9,957 nt of DNA from Erysipelotrichaceae bacterium (GTDB taxonomy: Bacteria; Bacillota_I; Bacilli_A; RFN20; CAG-826), in NCBI GenBank assembly GCA_031271635.1, contig JAISVG010000043.1, forward strand, positions 1 to 9,957, written 5' to 3'. Position numbers and translations under genes: made by a program. The first letter of the stretch is position 1. Each line of letters starts with the position of its first letter. The notes under the pieces are model-generated. The model did not search any database and was not told where the DNA came from. It saw only the letters and a list, made by a program, of their open reading frames with translations. Of the stretch, positions 7,059-9,957 are shown piece by piece.

Positions 7059-7295
7059 TTATTCAACAAATGGTAGTAAAGCCATTATTCTAGCGCGCTT
7101 AATTGCTTCTGCTAACATTCTTTGATGTCTTGCGCAGGTACCCGTGGCTGATCTTGGCTTAATTTTACCGTTGATTTCGATATATTGCTTTAATAATTCA
7201 ATGTTTTTATAATCAACTGAATCAAGTTTATTCTCGCAAAAATAACACGGACGGACTTTCTTTTTAATGATTTTTTTCTTTTGCACTACTGGCAT
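7059..7295 (-). CDS. rpsR: 30S ribosomal protein S18, zinc-ribbon (C+) form
   Basis: S18 pairs with S6 on the platform of the small subunit. The 78 residues begin with a basic tail and end with the diagnostic block from KIKPRSATGTCARHQ (44-58) to RARIMALLPFV. C17, C20, C54 and H57 together form a complete CxxC...CxxH set, so this is the zinc-binding C+ type rather than the C- type, whose ligands are missing. The ATG is preceded by AAAGGAG (7302-7308) at six bases. It is the last gene of the S6-SSB-S18 unit, 17 nt after ssb, and is followed by a terminator. C+ and C- forms are a known split in bacterial ribosomal proteins tied to zinc supply. No second S18 copy is in the window. Confidence 0.98.
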   Translation of the reverse strand: MPVVQKKKIIKKKVRPCYFCENKLDSVDYKNIELLKQYIEINGKIKPRSATGTCARHQRMLAEAIKRARIMALLPFVE

Positions 7296-7312
7296 AATTT
7301 TCTCCTTTTAAA

Positions 7313-7711
7313 TTAGAAAGGAAGATCACTATCATCGTCAAGGTTTTCGATGGTATTTACGGATGAGTCTTCGTTTCCTTTAACTTCTTGAGTTTCACTT
7401 TTGTCTTTCGATCCTAATAATGTCACACGGTCAACAACTACTTCAAGGGTTGTTCTGGGTTGACCGTCTTTCTCCCATCTTCTTTGCTGTAAATATCCAA
7501 CGATTCCAATAAGAGACCCTTTTTTAGTAAAACGATTAATAATATCTGCCGTTTGTCTAAAAGCAAGACAATTAATAAAGCTGGCTGATTTATCTGAAGT
7601 TCTATTATCAACCGCAAGCGTGAAAGTAGCCATTCCTACGCCTTCGTTTCCAACAGTTTTGGCGACAGGATCAGCAGTGAGACGACCGACTAAAGTGACA
7701 ACATTTAACAT
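7313..7711 (-). CDS. ssb: Single-stranded DNA-binding protein SSB
   Basis: This 132-residue SSB coats single-stranded DNA in replication, repair and recombination. The OB fold (about 1-105) begins MLNVVTLVGRLTADP and includes the TFTLAVDN strand, FINCLAFRQTADI (45-57), GSLIGIVGYLQQRRW (65-79) and the VVVDRV strand. A short acidic linker ends in DDDSDLPF, the conserved tip that binds partner proteins such as RecO, PriA and RecQ. The linker is shorter than in Bacillus SsbA (about 170 residues). AAAGGAG (7717-7723) precedes the ATG by five bases. The position between rpsF and rpsR is the standard Firmicute arrangement and marks this as the essential chromosomal SSB rather than a phage or plasmid copy. 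Confidence 0.98.
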   Translation of the reverse strand: MLNVVTLVGRLTADPVAKTVGNEGVGMATFTLAVDNRTSDKSASFINCLAFRQTADIINRFTKKGSLIGIVGYLQQRRWEKDGQPRTTLEVVVDRVTLLGSKDKSETQEVKGNEDSSVNTIENLDDDSDLPF

Positions 7712-7726
7712 TTTTTCTCCTTTGTT

Positions 7727-8008
7727 CTAGGCATCTTTTAATACCATGGAACGTAGAACATCCTTGTTCATTCTTGTAAGTCTTGAAAACTCATCTAATG
7801 CATTTTTGTCAGCTTCAACTTTCAAAACCACATACTCACCGCGAGTTTCTTTTTGAATGGGGTATGCTAATTGTTTGACACCCAATTCTTTCGTTTCTGA
7901 AACGGTCGCGCCATTTGTGGTTAGGATTTCTGAAACCATCATTTTTGCATCTTTAGCTTTCTCTTCATCTAAAACTTTTAAGATGTACATGATCTCGTAC
8001 TTTGACAT
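7727..8008 (-). CDS. rpsF: 30S ribosomal protein S6
   Basis: S6 binds 16S rRNA together with S18 in the platform of the small subunit. The 93-residue product is a typical short S6: KYEIMYIL at the N-terminus, GVKQLAYPIQKETRGEYVVL in the middle (about 43-62) and the C-terminal SRLTRMNKDVLRSMV. The ATG (8006-8008) is five bases after a full AAGGAGG (8014-8020). It heads the rpsF-ssb-rpsR unit, and the stop lies 15 bases before the ssb start. The leader carries a stable hairpin, so feedback control by S6:S18 is possible, as known in other bacteria. The CCG element of the described S6:S18 leader motif was not found here. Confidence 0.98.
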   Translation of the reverse strand: MSKYEIMYILKVLDEEKAKDAKMMVSEILTTNGATVSETKELGVKQLAYPIQKETRGEYVVLKVEADKNALDEFSRLTRMNKDVLRSMVLKDA

Positions 8009-8013
8009 ATTTA

Positions 8014-8020
8014 CCTCCTT
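8014..8020 (-). promoter_or_regulatory. Ribosome binding site of rpsF
   Basis: AAGGAGG on the minus strand, five bases before the rpsF ATG, is essentially the full anti-16S complement and one of the strongest sites in the window. Confidence 0.85.
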
Positions 8021-8030
8021 ATGGACTATG

Positions 8031-8049
8031 GCTAGATTATAAATCTAGC
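8031..8049 (-). promoter_or_regulatory. Leader hairpin upstream of rpsF
   Basis: GCTAGATT and AATCTAGC form perfect eight-base arms around a three-base loop. The structure lies inside the predicted 60-nt rpsF leader, ten bases upstream of the ribosome binding site. No T-run follows it, so it is not a terminator. It could be a binding or stability element for the mRNA. The minus strand also reads TATAAT within it (8038-8043), which could act as a second -10 box, although its -35 match is weak. Confidence 0.5.
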
Positions 8050-8074
8050 AAAGAGTAGATTCACTACGTCAAAA

Positions 8075-8103
8075 AGTATACTACATTTTCCTTAGTATGT
8101 AAA
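8075..8103 (-). promoter_or_regulatory. Sigma-A-type promoter of rpsF-ssb-rpsR
   Basis: On the minus strand, TTTACA (8098-8103) and TATACT (8075-8080) are separated by 17 bases, and each box matches the consensus at five of six positions. Transcription would begin at about 8069, giving a leader of about 60 nt that includes the 8031-8049 hairpin. It lies 53 bases after the lysS stop. No terminator was seen between them, so readthrough from lysS may also contribute. Confidence 0.72.
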
Positions 8104-8155
8104 GAAACCTAACTTATTATTAGCAGTTTTAAAACCAATATCGTAGTAAAAAGTC

Positions 8156-9676
8156 TTATTTCTTATCTTCTTTTTCAGTTTTACTTGAAGGCACGTTTTT
8201 CTCTTTCATATGTGGGAAAAGAATTACTTCGCGGATTGAGGTTTCTTTAAGAAAGAACATTATGAGACGATCGATACCAATTCCAATTCCGCCAGTTGGA
8301 GGCATCCCATATTCTAGGGCTTCAAGGAAATCTTCATCAAGATCATTCGCCTCTTGATCTCCTAAGGCTTTCGCGGCCAACTGTGCTTCAAATCTTTCGC
8401 GTTGATCAAGAGGATCGTTGAGTTCGCTATAGGCGTTTGCATATTCACTTCCAAGAATATAAAATTCAAATCTCTCTGCAAATCTTGGGTCTTTACTATT
8501 TTTCTTCGCTAGTGGCGATATTTCAACTGGATGTCCGTACACGAAAGTTGGTTGGATTAACTTAGCCTCACAGTATGTTTCGAAAAATTCATTGAGAATA
8601 TGTCCGATACCGGTGTGAGTCTTCTCGACTTTAAGATGGTGCTCTTCTGCTAGTTTAACGGCAGTTTCATAATCTTTGATGGTAGTAAAGTCAATGCCGG
8701 TGGCTTCTTTAACTAAATCAGTCATTGAAACCCAGCGGAACGGCTTTGATAAGTCAATTTGATAGTCCTTATAATCAAAGACATATTTATTGAAAACTTT
8801 CTTTGCAATGTATTTAAGAAGCTTCTCAAGTAAGATTCTCATACTTTTTAAATCAGCATAGGCCTCATATAGTTCAACGGTTGTAAACTCAGGATTATGT
8901 TTGGTATCAATACCCTCGTTTCTAAAAAGACGGCCGATTTCATATACCTTTTCCATACCCCCGACAATTAGTTTTTTGAGGTTGATTTCGGTGGCAATTC
9001 TGAGATAAAAATCGCGATTAAGGGCGTTATAATGTGTGATGAATGGTCGTGCTGCAGCCCCACCAACAAAGGGGGCTAGAACACTTGTTTCTACTTCTAC
9101 AAAATCTAATGAATCAAAGTATTCACGCATTGTTTTAATTATTTTGGGACGTAAAAAAGCAATTTCTTTTGATTTTTCATTAGTAATTAAGTCAACATAG
9201 CGATGACGATATCGTTCTTCAACGTCAACGAGACCATGGAATTTTTCTGGTAGTGGTTTTAAGGCCTTCGTGAGATGAGTATATTTAGTTACTTTGATTG
9301 ATGGCTCTCCAGTTTTCGTAATCATGATTGTGCCTTGAAGTCCTACAATATCACCGATGTCCGCTAATTTAAAAAGATCATATTGTTTCTGGCCAACATT
9401 ATCAACTTGAATATATGCTTGGATTGTCCCTTCCTTATCTTGGAGCGTGATAAATGAAGCCTTTCCCATGCGACGAATCATCATAATACGACCGGCAAAA
9501 GCGACCTTAATTTGGAGTTTTTCAAGTTTTTCATGACTTTTACCATGGGATAAACTACGAATTGTGCGGCTTGTTGTATTTACTTTAAACTTTTTGCCAA
9601 AAGGATCAACATGTAGTTCCTGGTATTTTGCTAGTTTATTCTTGCGGATGATTTCTTGTTCGGTAATTAAGGCCAT
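8156..9676 (-). CDS. lysS: Lysyl-tRNA synthetase, class II
   Basis: LysRS charges tRNA-Lys with lysine using ATP. The ATG at 9674-9676 is chosen because AGGAGA (9681-9686) precedes it; the longer frame from 9703 lacks a site. The 506-residue product has the anticodon-binding OB fold (about 56-136, with AGRIMMIRRMGKASF) and the class II core. Motif 1 is around 179-212, with GGAAARPFITHYNAL. Motif 2 has FRNEG (251-255) followed by HNPEFTTVELYEAYAD. Motif 3 is GMPPTGGIGIGIDRL (457-471, R470). HPVEISPLAKKN (382-393) is also typical. The C-terminus runs about 15 residues beyond the Bacillus LysS end and is lysine- and glutamate-rich, probably disordered. Its neighbour rpsF has a separate promoter. 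Confidence 0.98.
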   Translation of the reverse strand: MALITEQEIIRKNKLAKYQELHVDPFGKKFKVNTTSRTIRSLSHGKSHEKLEKLQIKVAFAGRIMMIRRMGKASFITLQDKEGTIQAYIQVDNVGQKQYDLFKLADIGDIVGLQGTIMITKTGEPSIKVTKYTHLTKALKPLPEKFHGLVDVEERYRHRYVDLITNEKSKEIAFLRPKIIKTMREYFDSLDFVEVETSVLAPFVGGAAARPFITHYNALNRDFYLRIATEINLKKLIVGGMEKVYEIGRLFRNEGIDTKHNPEFTTVELYEAYADLKSMRILLEKLLKYIAKKVFNKYVFDYKDYQIDLSKPFRWVSMTDLVKEATGIDFTTIKDYETAVKLAEEHHLKVEKTHTGIGHILNEFFETYCEAKLIQPTFVYGHPVEISPLAKKNSKDPRFAERFEFYILGSEYANAYSELNDPLDQRERFEAQLAAKALGDQEANDLDEDFLEALEYGMPPTGGIGIGIDRLIMFFLKETSIREVILFPHMKEKNVPSSKTEKEDKK

Positions 9677-9680
9677 AATT

Positions 9681-9700
9681 TCTCCTGTTCTTAAATTATA
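9681..9700 (-). promoter_or_regulatory. Ribosome binding site and -10 box of lysS
   Basis: AGGAGA (9681-9686) lies four bases before the ATG and sets the lysS start. Upstream, a consensus TATAAT (9695-9700) would start transcription near 9688, leaving a very short leader. The -35 position at 17 bases (9718-9723, CCTCAA) is a poor match, so the promoter call is tentative. Confidence 0.5.
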
Positions 9701-9797
9701 CATAATTTATTGTCTTTTTGAGGCTGGAGAATTAATGGGATAACTAATATAGTCACATTTTTATGTTACTAATGGAAAAGGTGCAACGACAATCTAG

Positions 9798-9823
9798 TTA
9801 GTTTCGTTAACTAATTTTTAGTT
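9798..9823. repeat. Three alternating inverted segments (mutually exclusive hairpins)
   Basis: On the minus strand the order is AACTAA (9818-9823), TTAGTT (9809-9814), AACTAA (9798-9803). The middle segment can pair with either neighbour, so two hairpins exclude each other. The stems are only six base pairs with one G-C pair each, so stability is low. The segment lies about 120 bases upstream of lysS. Confidence 0.4.
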
Positions 9824-9873
9824 TGCTTTTAAATGTATAACCCGACTTTGAACCACCACAACCGTTTTAATCC

Positions 9874-9894
9874 TCATTTAATCAGATTAAATGA
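9874..9894. repeat. Near-perfect dyad of TCATTTAAT
   Basis: Nine-base arms TCATTTAAT (9874-9882) and ATTAAATGA (9886-9894) surround the three bases CAG. A further ATTAAATG copy lies at 9909-9916. The dyad follows a minus-strand stop at 9910-9912, so it could be the weak terminator of an upstream gene, although no T-run follows, or a protein-binding site. Confidence 0.4.
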
Positions 9895-9957
9895 TGTTTC
9901 TACTTGATATTAAATGGTCGTACTACTTTTCTTAATCTCTTTAATGAACTCATTAAG

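Larger units (their letters stand above)
9704..9957. other. Upstream region of lysS without a recognisable gene
   Basis: All six frames are broken by frequent stops. At the right edge, two minus-strand frames are open for 15 to 18 codons: one reads LNEFIKEIKKSSTTI and stops at 9910-9912. Either could be the end of a gene lying outside the window. The rest holds two low-GC inverted repeats and an unusual G/T-rich run (ACGGTTGTGGTGGTTC on the minus strand, near 9851-9866). No T-box motif (GGGTGG-ACCGCG type), tRNA or riboswitch was recognised. Confidence 0.5.

Noticed and set aside
4922..7059. Replication origin signals near the dnaB-gdpP genes
   Set aside because: No DnaA box of the TTATCCACA type or cluster of them was found, although the gene set is usually origin-proximal.
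8104..8155. Terminator after lysS
   Set aside because: Only AT palindromes such as GTTTTAAAAC are present, without a loop or GC stem.
9677..9703. Longer LysS N-terminus beginning at 9703
   Set aside because: The AGGAGA site and a TATAAT box lie inside the extension. The shorter protein fits the family start.
9704..9957. tRNA, T-box or insertion-sequence end upstream of lysS
   Set aside because: The GGTTCAAAG stretch resembles a tRNA T-loop, but no acceptor or T-stem pairs around it. No T-box consensus, transposase frame or terminal repeat pair could be identified.

Overview
The window is AT-rich DNA from a low-GC Gram-positive bacterium. Every recognisable gene lies on the minus strand, so transcription runs from high to low coordinates. 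Strong AGGAG-type ribosome binding sites, close gene packing, a GdpP phosphodiesterase, a WalJ (YycJ) nuclease, and RlmH and LysRS sequences very close to the Bacillus and Staphylococcus forms place it in or near Bacilli, Mollicutes or Erysipelotrichia. The tryptophan codons traced in the sequence are TGG, so this is not a code-4 mycoplasma. TGA is used neither as a stop nor as sense in the ten complete genes. An Acholeplasma-, Izemoplasma- or RF39-like gut Firmicute is a reasonable guess, but this is inference.

From right to left: (1) about 250 bases (9704-9957) with no convincing complete gene, holding low-GC inverted repeats and perhaps the last codons of an upstream gene. (2) lysS (lysyl-tRNA synthetase), with a -10 box just upstream and no T-box visible. 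(3) A promoter and a 60-nt leader with a stable hairpin, then rpsF-ssb-rpsR (S6, SSB, S18), closed by a rho-independent terminator at 7011-7043. (4) A dyad and an extended -10 promoter, then a tightly packed unit gdpP-rplI-dnaB-walJ-rlmH, whose genes overlap or nearly touch. (5) A strong promoter (1813-1841), then a secreted cysteine-peptidase-like protein with a C-terminal Flg_new-type repeat, followed 8 nt later by the start of a lipoprotein gene that runs off the left edge.

Regions 2 to 4 are housekeeping: translation, single-strand DNA binding, replicative helicase loading onto the fork, c-di-AMP turnover, and 23S rRNA methylation at the inter-subunit interface. In Bacillus the same genes sit near the replication origin, but there walJ and rlmH belong to the walRK cluster. 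Here they are attached directly to gdpP-rplI-dnaB. Region 5 is the accessory part and the best place to look for something undescribed: a promoter-driven pair made of a secreted enzyme and a lipoprotein.

Several starts were moved from the longest reading frame because a Shine-Dalgarno sequence or promoter decides the matter: the peptidase to 1790, gdpP to 6946 and lysS to 9676. I found no CRISPR array, tRNA, rRNA, insertion sequence or clear origin.
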